This document shows, in pieces, positions 35,524-44,445 of a DNA stretch of 53,619 nt (the stretch's first letter is position 1; each line of letters begins with the position of its first letter). The DNA is from Planctomycetales bacterium (GTDB lineage Bacteria > Planctomycetota > Planctomycetia > Pirellulales > Lacipirellulaceae), in assembly GCA_020427155.1 (NCBI GenBank), contig JAGQOW010000016.1, positions 1 through 53,619 on the forward strand, written 5' to 3'. The position numbers and the translations under genes were made by a program. The notes under the pieces are model-generated. The model searched no databases, had not been told where the DNA came from, and worked only from the letters and a program-made list of their open reading frames with translations.

Positions 35524-36282
35524 TTATAAGCGGGTCGTTGCACGATCGATCGCCACGAGTGCCGCACCGATCGAGCCGCCGATGACCTCGTCGGCGATTG
35601 CGTCGAGCGGGGTCGAATCGCGGTTGATGATCACCAGTCGCCCGCCTTGTTGCTTGGTCATGACGGGCAAGTTGGCGGCGGGAGTTACGACCAGCGACGA
35701 ACCGATGGCAAACAGGAGCCCGGCTTGTTGGCACCAGTCGGCGGCCTCCTCTAGCACTTCGCGGGGCAAGGCCTGGCCAAAGGAGATGGTCGCATGCTTA
35801 AGCCTGCCGTCGCTACAGTGGCGGCAAGACGGGACCTCTTCGGTCGCTAGGAATTCGGCGACCAGGGGGCCGGCGTCGTAACGTGCGCCGCAGTCCTGGC
35901 ACTGAACCTGACGTGCTGTGCCGTGAAGTTCCAAAACGTTTTGATTGCCAGCGATCTGATGCAAACCGTCGATGTTTTGGGTGACCACGCCGTGGATTCT
36001 GCCCGCTGCTTCCCATTCGGCGATGATCCGATGCCCGTCGTTGGGCAGAGCGTCGGCAAACTCACTGTGGCCGACTGCCTTTTGTTGCCAGTATTCAAGT
36101 CGAGCAGCGGCGCTGGCCATGAACTCGTCGTAGTAGACGGTTCGGTACTTCGTCCAGACGCCTCCAGGTGAGCGAAAGTCGGGGATACCGCTTTCGGTGC
36201 TGATTCCGGCGCCAGTGAACACGACAGGTTTGTCGGCCTCTGCCAGCCAGTTGGCAATTCGTAATGCGACTGCGGCGTCCAT
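35524..36282 (-). CDS. NAD-dependent protein deacylase (sirtuin)
   Basis: A 252-residue SIR2-family enzyme that removes acyl groups from lysines using NAD. Motifs: VVFTGAGISTESGIPDFR (NAD binding), TQNIDGLH, the catalytic His in LELHGTA, two Cys pairs for zinc (CQDC and CRHC), SFGQALP and GSSLVVTPAANLP. ATG 36282 fits the usual family start; a TTG 51 bases upstream is possible. Both candidates lack a clear ribosome binding site. The gene converges with the toroid gene and diverges from the SDR gene. Substrate unknown. Confidence 0.93.
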   Translation of the reverse strand: MDAAVALRIANWLAEADKPVVFTGAGISTESGIPDFRSPGGVWTKYRTVYYDEFMASAAARLEYWQQKAVGHSEFADALPNDGHRIIAEWEAAGRIHGVVTQNIDGLHQIAGNQNVLELHGTARQVQCQDCGARYDAGPLVAEFLATEEVPSCRHCSDGRLKHATISFGQALPREVLEEAADWCQQAGLLFAIGSSLVVTPAANLPVMTKQQGGRLVIINRDSTPLDAIADEVIGGSIGAALVAIDRATTRL

Positions 36283-36419
36283 GTTCGCTATTGTCAGAGC
36301 GCGGCGTAATTGGGTCAAGTCGCTCAGTGACAAGTGCTAAAGTCCCAACGCCTTTGTTTTCCACGGCGTTGGATCGTTGACTACGCCGTGGTCAATAGCA
36401 CCTTTGCGAGTGAGATAAG

Positions 36420-37211
36420 ATGTTGGATACTGAGGTCAGCCCAATCGGTTTGTCCATCAACTCGGAAAAGGAATACCCAACAGTGAGCTACGACGTACGC
36501 AATCAAGTTGCCCTGGTGACCGGCGCCAATCGTGGAATTGGTAAGGCAATAGTCGATGTGCTCTTGAAACATGGAGCTAGCAAGGTCTATGCCGGCGTGC
36601 GTCGGCTCGAATCGGCAACACCGTTGGTCGAGGTTCATGGCGAGAAGGTCGTTCCGCTGGAAATCGATTTGATGCATCCTGAGACTATTGATGCCGCAAC
36701 TCATGTAGCCGGCGACGTTTCGCTGGTGGTGAACAATGCCGGCGTACTGCATACGTCTACGCCGTTGGCAGACGAGGCGATTGAGTCGTTGCAGATAGAG
36801 ATAGAGACAAATGTTTATGGGCTGATTCGCATGGCTCGCGCATTTGCACCGGTGCTGCAAGCCAACGGCGGCGGTGCGCTGGTACAGCTGAATTCGGTAG
36901 CTTCGCTACGTGCATTTGCCGGGTTTGCGACCTACTGCGCGTCAAAGGCGGCTTCGTACTCGATTACCCAATCGCTGAAACAATTGCTCAGCGAGCAAGG
37001 GACGGCGGTTTTGAGTGTGCATCCCGGGCCGATTGCCACCGACATGGCTAGCGCTGCTGGCATTATGGATCAGGCTGAACCGCCAGAAGTCGTTGGCGAA
37101 GCGATCGTCGCTGCGCTCAAGTCAGGTGAGTTTCACTGCTATCCCGATAGGTTCGCCAAAGAAGTCGGCAGTGCATATCGAAGCTACAGCGAAGCCGTGA
37201 TCGCCACCTAA
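36420..37211 (+). CDS. Short-chain dehydrogenase/reductase
   Basis: A classical SDR of up to 263 residues. It has the Rossmann motif TGANRGIG, the NNAG block, a catalytic Ser in NSVAS and the YCASK pair (Tyr and Lys). A Pro-Gly motif HPGPIATDM follows. Cofactor choice cannot be read with confidence, although the Arg pair at VRRLES after the second strand hints at NADP. ATG 36420 gives a 21-residue extension before the usual start at GTG 36483 ([14 protein letters not shown]); either may be used. The substrate is unknown; the neighbours give no hint. Confidence 0.9.
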   Translation: MLDTEVSPIGLSINSEKEYPTVSYDVRNQVALVTGANRGIGKAIVDVLLKHGASKVYAGVRRLESATPLVEVHGEKVVPLEIDLMHPETIDAATHVAGDVSLVVNNAGVLHTSTPLADEAIESLQIEIETNVYGLIRMARAFAPVLQANGGGALVQLNSVASLRAFAGFATYCASKAASYSITQSLKQLLSEQGTAVLSVHPGPIATDMASAAGIMDQAEPPEVVGEAIVAALKSGEFHCYPDRFAKEVGSAYRSYSEAVIAT

Positions 37212-37265
37212 ACGACCCGTTTTCGACGAGTCGGCTTTCTGGCAAGAAAGATCGAGTCCCTGCAT

Positions 37266-37601
37266 TTATCCCACGGTTTGAGCATTGCGGCGGCGCTGGA
37301 CGCGTTCGACGGCCTCGACGGCCAATTGCAACAGGTATCTCAACGGGCACGGGCAAGTTGGTCCGTCCAGGTTGTCGCAGTCTGCACAGATCTGGTCGTG
37401 CAGTTTCTGGGCATAGGGCTCCATTTGCACGCTTTCGGTGGACTGGCACAACTCGACCAATTGGGGAAAGTGCTGCTCGATGCCGCAAACCCTGCCCAGT
37501 GGTGCACAGGGGGGGCCGCCCGGCTGGCGTTCGACGCAGCGGCTACAGACGCTCTCTCGCAGCTCTACCAGAAACTCATCGTATTCATTTTCGGCAGCCA
37601 T
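37266..37601 (-). CDS. Small Cys-rich protein, probable metal binder
   Basis: A 111-residue protein with a GAGGAG ribosome binding site before ATG 37601. It holds nine or so Cys in clusters: CSRC near residue 19, then PPC, VCG and LC, then CADC and TCPCP near the C-terminus. The spacing CxxC ... CxxC suggests a zinc or iron-sulfur site. The rest is helical with Arg-rich end RVQRRRN. I know no function. It is convergent with the SDR gene and has a long gene-free stretch upstream. Confidence 0.75.
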   Translation of the reverse strand: MAAENEYDEFLVELRESVCSRCVERQPGGPPCAPLGRVCGIEQHFPQLVELCQSTESVQMEPYAQKLHDQICADCDNLDGPTCPCPLRYLLQLAVEAVERVQRRRNAQTVG

Positions 37602-38237
37602 AGTTTCAACTCCTCATCGCTACGAATAGGACTCTAAGGATGGCGGTCCTGTCGCAGTTACCCACAGGCATTGAGATAGAAGTGCAAATCTAGTGCCTGA
37701 GGGTCTGGGGCACTGGCTGCCTCGATCTGGATAGTGCCCTGACGCAGGCCAAGGGCACTAGCAGCGTTGCGGTCTGTCTGTCTCAGAGGGCCGAACTGGC
37801 ACTGCCAGTGTGACACAATTGCGCCAGGTGTGCGATTTGAGACGAATCTAACCGTCCTAGCGCATCGAAAGAGCCACTGCCAAGGTCGGATAGCTGTCAC
37901 CAGCCGCGGTCCTTGCCGGCGATACCGACCCAGTTCCTGCAAAGGGCAGGAGGCCTGGCCACCAGTTTGCCCTGCTTCTTCTGCGTCAGATTGTCGCGAT
38001 TATGACGATCCAGGTTTGCCGATTCGAGGCGGTATTCGCGGCAGGTGTTTGGTGGCTCCCGAGCCGTAACCTATTCTTCCATTGTAAGGCGAAAGTGAGC
38101 CCAATCAGGGTGAAACGGTTCGTCTCGAGGATCCCCTCCTCGGAAGGAGACTTCGGTCTCACAAATCAGCTCCCGGTAACTCCCGCAACGTTTATGTGGC
38201 CAGACCATTTTGCTTGGACCCAGCAAAGAGTTCGCCG
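37602..38237. other. 636-base gene-free interval with several hairpins
   Basis: No convincing gene lies here; the open frames on either strand (37658-37942, 37767-38069) lack ribosome binding sites and protein-like composition. Several short inverted repeats are seen: AGTGCC/GGCACT (37692-37714), TAGTGCCCT/AGGGCACTA (37732-37760, perfect 9 bp), ACTGGCA/TGCCAGT (37795-37809), and a UUCG tetraloop hairpin GAGAC-TTCG-GTCTC (38147-38160). The first three share the AGTGCC core. An RNA gene or a repeat relic is possible. Confidence 0.55.
37691..37809. repeat. Cluster of three AGTGCC/GGCACT-type hairpins
   Basis: Three inverted repeats with related cores occur within 119 bases: AGTGCC..GGCACT (37692-37714), TAGTGCCCT..AGGGCACTA (37732-37740 with 37752-37760, 11-base loop) and ACTGGCA-C-TGCCAGT (37795-37809). 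The shared AGTGCC theme suggests decayed copies of one palindromic repeat rather than chance. No T-runs follow them. Confidence 0.55.
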
Positions 38238-38930
38238 ATGGGCTTTCTAAAGAATTTCTTCAATAACGTATTTCACGAAGATGCAGTCGCGCAAGTCGCG
38301 AGCAGCTTTCATCAACTTAGCGAAGATGAACTCGAAGCTCATTTAGGCGTCAATCGCTACGACAGCTTTGTGCTCACCGACGCTGTGCGGCCATCTTACG
38401 ATCTGGACGTTGTCCCATCGTCCGGCTTTCGACACGACAGCTACCGCGACGAATCGTCGCGACAAGATGTGCCCGTCGTAATGGCAGCAGTGACCCGGGA
38501 ACGACTTTTCAATACGTTCATGGAATTGCTCGACCCGTTAGGTCCAGTGGTCGACGTAGTGCTCGAGACGAGCCACGACTACAGCACTTCGGGACATCAA
38601 GATCTGTACCGCGAGCATATCGACATGCCAATTCTACAGAGCATTCTGTGGGATTTCGAAGACATGCTCGTCAACGACGGCTGTACCGGCCTGGCCGTGC
38701 TGAATCCTCGCACGCCGCAAGAAGTACAGTTCGACGAACACAAGATACTGATTGTCTACGGCAAGGATCTGCGAGCCTATGAGAGCATCATGATCGACGC
38801 GGGCTTGAATTGTCGCGAAAATATGAAGTTCATAACCGAGGCAGAACACGTCCATTCGACAAACGATGAGTACATCGAACGGTTTGAAGAACTGAAGATG
38901 CGATTGGGCATCGATGGATCAGACTATTAA
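38238..38930 (+). CDS. Conserved hypothetical protein
   Basis: A 230-residue soluble protein. ATG 38238 (MGFLKNFFNNVFHED) is chosen over an earlier in-frame ATG at 38196. It is rich in acidic residues and has RPSYDLDVVPS, VTRERLFNTFMELLDPLGPVV, DVVLETSHDYSTSGHQDLYR, HKILIVYGKDLRAYESIM and a C-terminal helix. I recognise no domain. Strongly patterned conserved-looking blocks suggest a real protein. A UUCG hairpin lies in its presumed leader at 38147. Confidence 0.8.
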   Translation: MGFLKNFFNNVFHEDAVAQVASSFHQLSEDELEAHLGVNRYDSFVLTDAVRPSYDLDVVPSSGFRHDSYRDESSRQDVPVVMAAVTRERLFNTFMELLDPLGPVVDVVLETSHDYSTSGHQDLYREHIDMPILQSILWDFEDMLVNDGCTGLAVLNPRTPQEVQFDEHKILIVYGKDLRAYESIMIDAGLNCRENMKFITEAEHVHSTNDEYIERFEELKMRLGIDGSDY

Positions 38931-39133
38931 ACTGCACATCGATACGAAACCACTTGGCTGCGGCTTTGCACCCGCCAGGCCGGCCGCTCCAGGTGAGTGG
39001 CCGGCCTGATTTTCTTGACCCTCTGCTAGCATTCTCTTCGCCGACCTTTTCGCCCTTGCCCTGCTGGCAGGCATCCGCGAAGATTCTCCGCCCGATTCTG
39101 GGCATTCGTCGTAATGATCGGCTCGAGGTGTGG

Positions 39134-39835
39134 ATGCGGCTTTTCCTGATAACACTCTGTGCGGCGCTAGGCTGTCAGCCGGTTCAGACTGCGCCGACCA
39201 TGTTGTTCACCGCTCCTCAGGCGGTGCCAATAGGGCCGGCGGTTGCTTCGCCGCCGCTGCAGAACAACACGATTCTGCAGCCCGCCATAGCTGCTCCTGC
39301 TGGTTCACCATGCGCCAACCCGTTGTTTGTACCAGTAACAAATCAGGATTGGGCATGGGAGCAGATTGTCGATGTGGTCGACGACTATTTTCGTATCGAA
39401 CGCGAAAACCGGGTGCAGCTAATCGGCAACGTGATGACTGAAGGTCGTATTGATACATTTCCCCAAATTGGAGCGACCTGGCTCGAGCCGCATCGTCCCG
39501 ACTCGGTGGGGCGTGAAAACCGTTGGGAAAGCACGCTGCAAACGATCCGACGGCGAGCCGTGTTGCGTGTGATTCCCGAGCAAAACGGATATCTTGTCGA
39601 TGCGGTGGTCTACAAGGAACTGGAAGATCTTCCCAGGCCCGAGAACTCGACCGCCGGTGCAGCGACCTTTCGCCACGACAATTCGCTCTCAAGCCGAGTC
39701 AACGAAGGAGTCTTTCGCACTCGACTTTCCGATCATTGGCTGTCGCTGGGGCGCGATCCGGCCGTGGAACAGCAGATGTTGGCGGAGATTCGCGCAAGAG
39801 TTGTCGGCGAAGCTACTGGCGTGCTGCTGAAGTGA
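39134..39835 (+). CDS. Lipoprotein, function unknown
   Basis: A 233-residue protein. ATG 39134 gives the N-terminus MRLFLITLCAALGC, a short signal with a lipobox ending in Cys, so lipidation is likely. A Pro/Ala-rich linker follows. The body has WAWEQIVDVVDDYFRIERENR, then an IDTFPQIGATWLEPH segment and RRRAVLRVIPEQNGYLVDAVVYKE, resembling an alpha/beta domain found in planctomycete envelope proteins. The frame is open further upstream but without a signal. Role unknown. It converges with the histidine kinase at 39886. Confidence 0.82.
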   Translation: MRLFLITLCAALGCQPVQTAPTMLFTAPQAVPIGPAVASPPLQNNTILQPAIAAPAGSPCANPLFVPVTNQDWAWEQIVDVVDDYFRIERENRVQLIGNVMTEGRIDTFPQIGATWLEPHRPDSVGRENRWESTLQTIRRRAVLRVIPEQNGYLVDAVVYKELEDLPRPENSTAGAATFRHDNSLSSRVNEGVFRTRLSDHWLSLGRDPAVEQQMLAEIRARVVGEATGVLLK

Positions 39836-39885
39836 TTGACGAGGAGGCGATTAGAGCTGTCGACTGCCAGCGGTCTGTACAAATC

Positions 39886-40710
39886 CTATTTGGTAACTTT
39901 AGCTGTCTGGACAGGAACGCCTAGCTTGGAAATTGGCAAGGCCGTGGTCGCCGAGCATTGCTCTTTGAAGACCGGTAGTCGTACCGTGAAGGCGGTTCCT
40001 TTGCCGACAGTGCTTTCCACTCGAAAGCGTCCTTGATGGGCATCGACGATATCTTTGCAGGCCGAGAGTCCAACGCCCGTGCCGCCTTTCCCGGTTTCGT
40101 CGGGGCCGTCTTTGGTGCTGTAGTAGCGGTCGAAGATCTTGGTAAGTTGCTCGCGTGGGATACCAACCCCAGAATCGCGAACTGTCAGGTCGACTGCTTC
40201 GGCGGCTACATCGTGAGTCAGCCGAATCAGAAGCTCACCGCCGTTGGGCATTGCCTGGCGGGCGTTGGTCATGAGATTCAGAAGCACTTGTTGAATTTGG
40301 TTGCCGATCGCACGCACGGGCGGTACTTCGGCAAATTCGCAGCGGACCGCGACGCGGTACTTTTGCATTTCACGCTCCAGCAGCACAAGCGATTGGTCGA
40401 TGATCTCGGCCAGCTTGGTGGGCGCAAATTCTTGTTTACGATTGCGGGCCAGTCCGAGTACGCTGTTTGTGATTTTCTCAGCGCGCTGCGAAGCTTCGAG
40501 AATCTTGGTCAGTGCTTTGTCGCGAGTTGGCTCGTCTTTGTGTCGCAGCCCAAGTTTTGCATAGTTAAGGATGGTCATCAGCACATTGTTGAACTCATGG
40601 GTCGTGGTGCCGACCAATTCGCCAAGAGCAGCTAGTCGCTGTGCTTCGACCAGTTGTTGTTGCAGGGCTTCAATCTGTTGTTCGCTGGTGAGTTGGCCGC
40701 CTTGATTCAT
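39886..40710 (-). CDS. Soluble sensor histidine kinase
   Basis: A 274-residue kinase without membrane segments or a recognisable sensor domain. After an N-terminal coiled coil (EQQIEALQQQLVEAQRLAAL) comes the H-box LVGTTTHEFNNVLMTI (His38), then the ATPase domain: N-box LLNLMTNARQA, G1 DSGVGIP, F-box FDRYYSTK and G2 GKGGTGVGLSACKDI. The H-box HEFNN is typical of the NtrB-like group. No response regulator is adjacent, so the partner is unknown. Starts at ATG 40710. Confidence 0.93.
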   Translation of the reverse strand: MNQGGQLTSEQQIEALQQQLVEAQRLAALGELVGTTTHEFNNVLMTILNYAKLGLRHKDEPTRDKALTKILEASQRAEKITNSVLGLARNRKQEFAPTKLAEIIDQSLVLLEREMQKYRVAVRCEFAEVPPVRAIGNQIQQVLLNLMTNARQAMPNGGELLIRLTHDVAAEAVDLTVRDSGVGIPREQLTKIFDRYYSTKDGPDETGKGGTGVGLSACKDIVDAHQGRFRVESTVGKGTAFTVRLPVFKEQCSATTALPISKLGVPVQTAKVTK

Positions 40711-40946
40711 CGTTGGTCCTAGGCTGTTGGTTCATTTGTGCCTGCAAGGTGCAAGGGCATAGGCTGCGTAGCTTGCCAGAATCGACCACTCTGGTTTGTT
40801 TAACTGATCCTAACGCCTTAACTTCCTTCTGCTTCAGCACTTAGTGCATTATTGCGTATCGTCGAATTCGGCTGGGCGACTCAAATCGATCACGCTACAA
40901 TTCCGCACCCCAAAGACTACCCTATGCTCTAACCCCTAAATCTCCC

Positions 40947-41216
40947 ATGCATACTGCTCAACTGCTATCACAGGCGCTTGATGCCGCTCGTCGTCTTGGT
41001 TTCCAGGTTCGCGAAGAATCGCTCGATGGAGCTGGAGGAGGTCATTGTTTGATCCGCGGCAAGAAGTGTTTGTTGCTGGATCTTACTCAACCTCAACGCG
41101 AGCAGCTTAATGATGTCCTGGATGCCTTACGCAGCGAAACGGGCCTTGCAACGATTCCGCTCGCGCCGGCGCTGGCAAGCATGCTGCAGGCTACTTCGCT
41201 GCAGAAAGCGGCCTAA
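40947..41216 (+). CDS. Small conserved hypothetical protein
   Basis: An 89-residue soluble protein from ATG 40947. The N-terminal helix (ALDAARRLGFQVREES) is followed by GAGGGHCLIRGKKCLLLDLTQ, a beta-hairpin-like segment with two Cys, and two helices (REQLNDVLDALRSET). I know no function. The compact regular pattern supports a real gene; there is no clear ribosome binding site. Confidence 0.68.
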   Translation: MHTAQLLSQALDAARRLGFQVREESLDGAGGGHCLIRGKKCLLLDLTQPQREQLNDVLDALRSETGLATIPLAPALASMLQATSLQKAA

Positions 41217-41231
41217 GCACGGCAACAGTTG

Positions 41232-41888
41232 CTAGCGTGCTTGGAGATAGAGGCCGTGCGCGCGGATGTAGTCTGCTACCGGCGGAGGAACAAGATCACT
41301 CCACATGTCGCCTCGGGCAATCGATCGGCGAATCTGCGAGCTACTGATGGGGGTGGGCGGCATCGCTACTTCGCTGCTGCAAAAACGATCGATTTGATCT
41401 GCGGAGAGTAGCTGTTTCAGGTGTTCGAAGGTCGGTTCTCCAGCGCTCGGGCGACGGACCACCAGTGGCGAGGCGAGCCGTAGGATATCGGCTGCCCGGT
41501 GCCAGAAGGGCAGCTCGGCCATCGAGTCGGCCCCGATCAGCAAGAAGAGCTCTGAAGCGGGAAGTTGCTGATGAATCGTTTCGAGCGTGTCGACCATGTA
41601 ACTCACGCCGCCGCGGTCGATTTCAATGGTTGAGAGGTAGAATCCAGGACGGCCTCGAATTGCGAGTTCCAGCATGGCCAGGCGATGGGCGTCGCTGGCC
41701 TGTGGTCCTCGAGGCTTGAGCGGCTGTTGGGCGGTGGGCAAGAACCATACGGCGTCGAGATCGGCTTGATCGAGACAAGACTCTGCCAAAAGCAGATGGC
41801 CTCGGTGTACCGGGTCGAAGCTGCCGCCAAAGATGCCAAGGCGCTTCTCCAATTTCGGAGTCCGGGGTTCGGAGTTCGAGATGCTCAT
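41232..41888 (-). CDS. nadD: Nicotinate-nucleotide adenylyltransferase
   Basis: A 218-residue enzyme that makes nicotinate adenine dinucleotide from nicotinate mononucleotide and ATP, in NAD synthesis. Motifs: GIFGGSFDPVHRGHL (ATP site with the HxGH pair), FLPTAQQPLK, a DTLETI region, the LIGADSM block and ISSSQIRRSI near the C-terminus. The start ATG 41888 leaves a short tail before the core; the frame is open for 39 more codons upstream. It is divergent to priA with 105 bases between starts. Confidence 0.94.
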   Translation of the reverse strand: MSISNSEPRTPKLEKRLGIFGGSFDPVHRGHLLLAESCLDQADLDAVWFLPTAQQPLKPRGPQASDAHRLAMLELAIRGRPGFYLSTIEIDRGGVSYMVDTLETIHQQLPASELFLLIGADSMAELPFWHRAADILRLASPLVVRRPSAGEPTFEHLKQLLSADQIDRFCSSEVAMPPTPISSSQIRRSIARGDMWSDLVPPPVADYIRAHGLYLQAR

Positions 41889-41993
41889 GGGCGGCTGGTC
41901 ACTGGAGGTTCTAAACTGGTATCGTACCGTGATTCCCAATGATTGCCCATGTGCCAGGCAGTCTAAGCCGCCATCCGACTTCCGCCATCCGCC

Positions 41994-44294
41994 GTGACTT
42001 CCCAACAGCGAAACCTCTTTGATACCGAGCCAGCCGAGTGGGAATTCGATGCGCGTGAGCAGCGACTCGTCGCCACAGTGATTCTGGAGCAGGGGCCTGA
42101 CGCAGCTTACGATTATCTCGTGCCGGATCGATTCTGCGATCCCGACCGAACTGACCGATTGTTGCAGCCGGGGCGGCGCGTACGTGTGCCCTTCGGCCGT
42201 TCCAATCGCAAGGTAGTTGCCTACTGCGTGCAGCTGGAGATCAGAAGCGTCGACCCTGGTCGCTTGAAGGAGGTGGCCGAGGTGATCGATGCGACGTCGT
42301 TATTGTCTCCTGCGATGCTACGTCTTACGCGCTGGATGGCCGACTATTATCTGTGCCCTTGGGGGCAAGTGCTTGAAGCGGTTGTGCCCGCAGGCGTGAG
42401 AAAGCGGGCGGGGACACGCGAGGTGCAAATGCTGCGAGTTCCCGAGGATGTGCTGGGTGAGATTGCGAAAGTCAAGCTACCGCCCAAGCAGCGTCACGTG
42501 CTCGAACTGCTGGCAGCCCACGGCAAGCCGATGACTCAGGCACAACTGGCTGAGATTGCAGGCTGCACGAGCGGTCCGATTCGACAATTACTGAAGAAGG
42601 GCTTGATCGAATCTGAGCGGCTTCGAGTTGGCTCGCGATTGGCGGAAACCGAAGTGACCCCACGAGAAGCCAGGCTTGAACTGAACGACGATCAGCTTCA
42701 GGCTCTGAGAACGATCGATACGGCACTGGAAAGCGGCCAGCCGCATGGCATTGTCGTACATGGGGTGACAGGCAGCGGCAAGACCGAAGTTTATCTGCAG
42801 GCCATCGAGCGAGTTGTGGGGTACGGTCGCCAGGCGATCGTCCTAGTACCTGAAATCAGTTTGACCCCGCAGACGGTGCGCCGATTTCGATCGCGCTTCG
42901 ACAGCGTGGCCGTGTTGCACAGCCACCAGACTCAAGTCGAGCGACACGAACAATGGCAAAGGATCGCGTCGGGAGCCGTCCAGGTGATCGTAGGGGCTCG
43001 AAGCGCCGTTTTTGCGCCGACTCCGTACCTGGGGCTCATCGTGATCGACGAGGAGCATGAATCGACATTCAAGCAAGACACTGCCCCTCGCTATCACGCT
43101 CGCGATGTTGCGTGGCAGCGAGCGCTGGCCGAGAAGATTCCGCTTGTGGTAGGCAGCGCGACCCCTTCGCTCGAGGCGTGGCATCGATCCGAACAGGGTG
43201 ATTGGCAACGTGCCACCATGCCTCGGCGGATTATGAATCGGCCTCTGCCCGATGTAGCAATCGTCGATCTGCGCGATCCTGTGCAGTCGCGCGGCAGCCG
43301 AGGCGGGATTAGTCGCGTCTTGCAGCAGGCCATCACGGCGGCGCTGAGCGACCATGGGCAAGTTATCTTGCTACTGAACCGCAGGGGTTTCTCTACACAC
43401 ATCCAGTGTCCTGCCTGCGGATTTGTGCTCGAGTGTCCCAACTGTGAGTTGTCGCTCACCTTTCATCGTCAGCAACAACGTGCGATATGTCACTACTGCG
43501 ATTATTTTCAATCGCCGCCGCCGGATTGTCCCGATTGCAAATCACAGGCAATCCGCTACGGGGGTTTGGGGACGCAAAAGCTGGAAGACGAGATTAGAGC
43601 GCGATTTCCCAAGCACCTATGCGCACGGATGGATACCGACAGCATGCGGGTACGTGGCAGCCATGAGGAGTTGCTCGATCGCTTTGGCCGGGGAGAGATT
43701 GACATTTTGCTCGGCACCCAGATGATCGCCAAGGGGCTAGACTTTCCCAATGTTACGCTAGTTGGCGTCGTCAATGCCGATACAGCGCTGCATCTGCCTG
43801 ACTTCCGGGCGGGTGAGCGTACGTTTCAGTTAGTAGCCCAAGTGGCGGGTCGAACCGGACGCGGTGTCAAAGGGGGCCGCGTCTTGGTGCAGACATTCAG
43901 CCCAGAACATTTCGCGTTGCAGGCAGCTGTACGTCACGACTTTCTCCGCTTTGCAAAGCAGGAGTTTGCCCTGCGGAAACAATTGCAGTACCCGCCGTTC
44001 GGCGCGCTAGTACGGCTGGTGGTTCGTGGCCCGTCGGAAGAAGTAACCCGTAGTGTGGCCGACGATTTGGCTCGCCGTTTGAAGCAATCTGGCGGCGACG
44101 AGCCAACTCTGCGTGTGATGGGAGCCGCCCCCGCCTCGATATCGAAGCTGCGGAACAACTACCGATTCCAGATCCACCTGCTCGCTGCAGAAATCGATTG
44201 CTTGCGTCGAATCGTCGATCTGGCCACCACCGGTTTTAAGCCGCCTCGTGAGATTGTGTGGACCGTCGACGTAGATCCGACGGATATGATGTAA
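41994..44294 (+). CDS. priA: Primosomal replication restart helicase PriA
   Basis: A 766-residue helicase that restarts stalled replication forks. GTG 41994 opens the frame (VTSQQRNLFD), about 15 residues longer at the N-terminus than I expect. Domains: an N-terminal DNA-binding part (VPDRFCDPDR, VRVPFGRSNRKV), Walker A GVTGSGKTEVYL (about 256), DEEH (about 350), and the zinc-binding block with CPACG, CPNC, CHYC and CPDC (about 472-520), then the helicase C motifs (GTQMIAKGLDFPNV, QVAGRTGRG). All key residues are present. It stands alone between nadD and the heme-motif kinase gene. Confidence 0.96.
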   Translation: MTSQQRNLFDTEPAEWEFDAREQRLVATVILEQGPDAAYDYLVPDRFCDPDRTDRLLQPGRRVRVPFGRSNRKVVAYCVQLEIRSVDPGRLKEVAEVIDATSLLSPAMLRLTRWMADYYLCPWGQVLEAVVPAGVRKRAGTREVQMLRVPEDVLGEIAKVKLPPKQRHVLELLAAHGKPMTQAQLAEIAGCTSGPIRQLLKKGLIESERLRVGSRLAETEVTPREARLELNDDQLQALRTIDTALESGQPHGIVVHGVTGSGKTEVYLQAIERVVGYGRQAIVLVPEISLTPQTVRRFRSRFDSVAVLHSHQTQVERHEQWQRIASGAVQVIVGARSAVFAPTPYLGLIVIDEEHESTFKQDTAPRYHARDVAWQRALAEKIPLVVGSATPSLEAWHRSEQGDWQRATMPRRIMNRPLPDVAIVDLRDPVQSRGSRGGISRVLQQAITAALSDHGQVILLLNRRGFSTHIQCPACGFVLECPNCELSLTFHRQQQRAICHYCDYFQSPPPDCPDCKSQAIRYGGLGTQKLEDEIRARFPKHLCARMDTDSMRVRGSHEELLDRFGRGEIDILLGTQMIAKGLDFPNVTLVGVVNADTALHLPDFRAGERTFQLVAQVAGRTGRGVKGGRVLVQTFSPEHFALQAAVRHDFLRFAKQEFALRKQLQYPPFGALVRLVVRGPSEEVTRSVADDLARRLKQSGGDEPTLRVMGAAPASISKLRNNYRFQIHLLAAEIDCLRRIVDLATTGFKPPREIVWTVDVDPTDMM

Positions 44295-44445
44295 TTCTGT
44301 GCGGAATCCGGAAGGAGAACTGGGCAGCGAGTCGCAGGAATGCCCGGTGCGGAGCATGCACTTGGACGCCCGCGAGTGACTAACGTAGAATGGGTTTCCG
44401 CCACTCGATCACCTCTGCAATCAGCATTCCAAATTCCGCTTTCCC

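Noticed and set aside
37658..38069. Open frames of 94 and 100 codons in the gene-free interval
   Set aside because: They are on opposite strands, overlap, lack ribosome binding sites and have Cys/Arg-rich composition unlike the real genes here.
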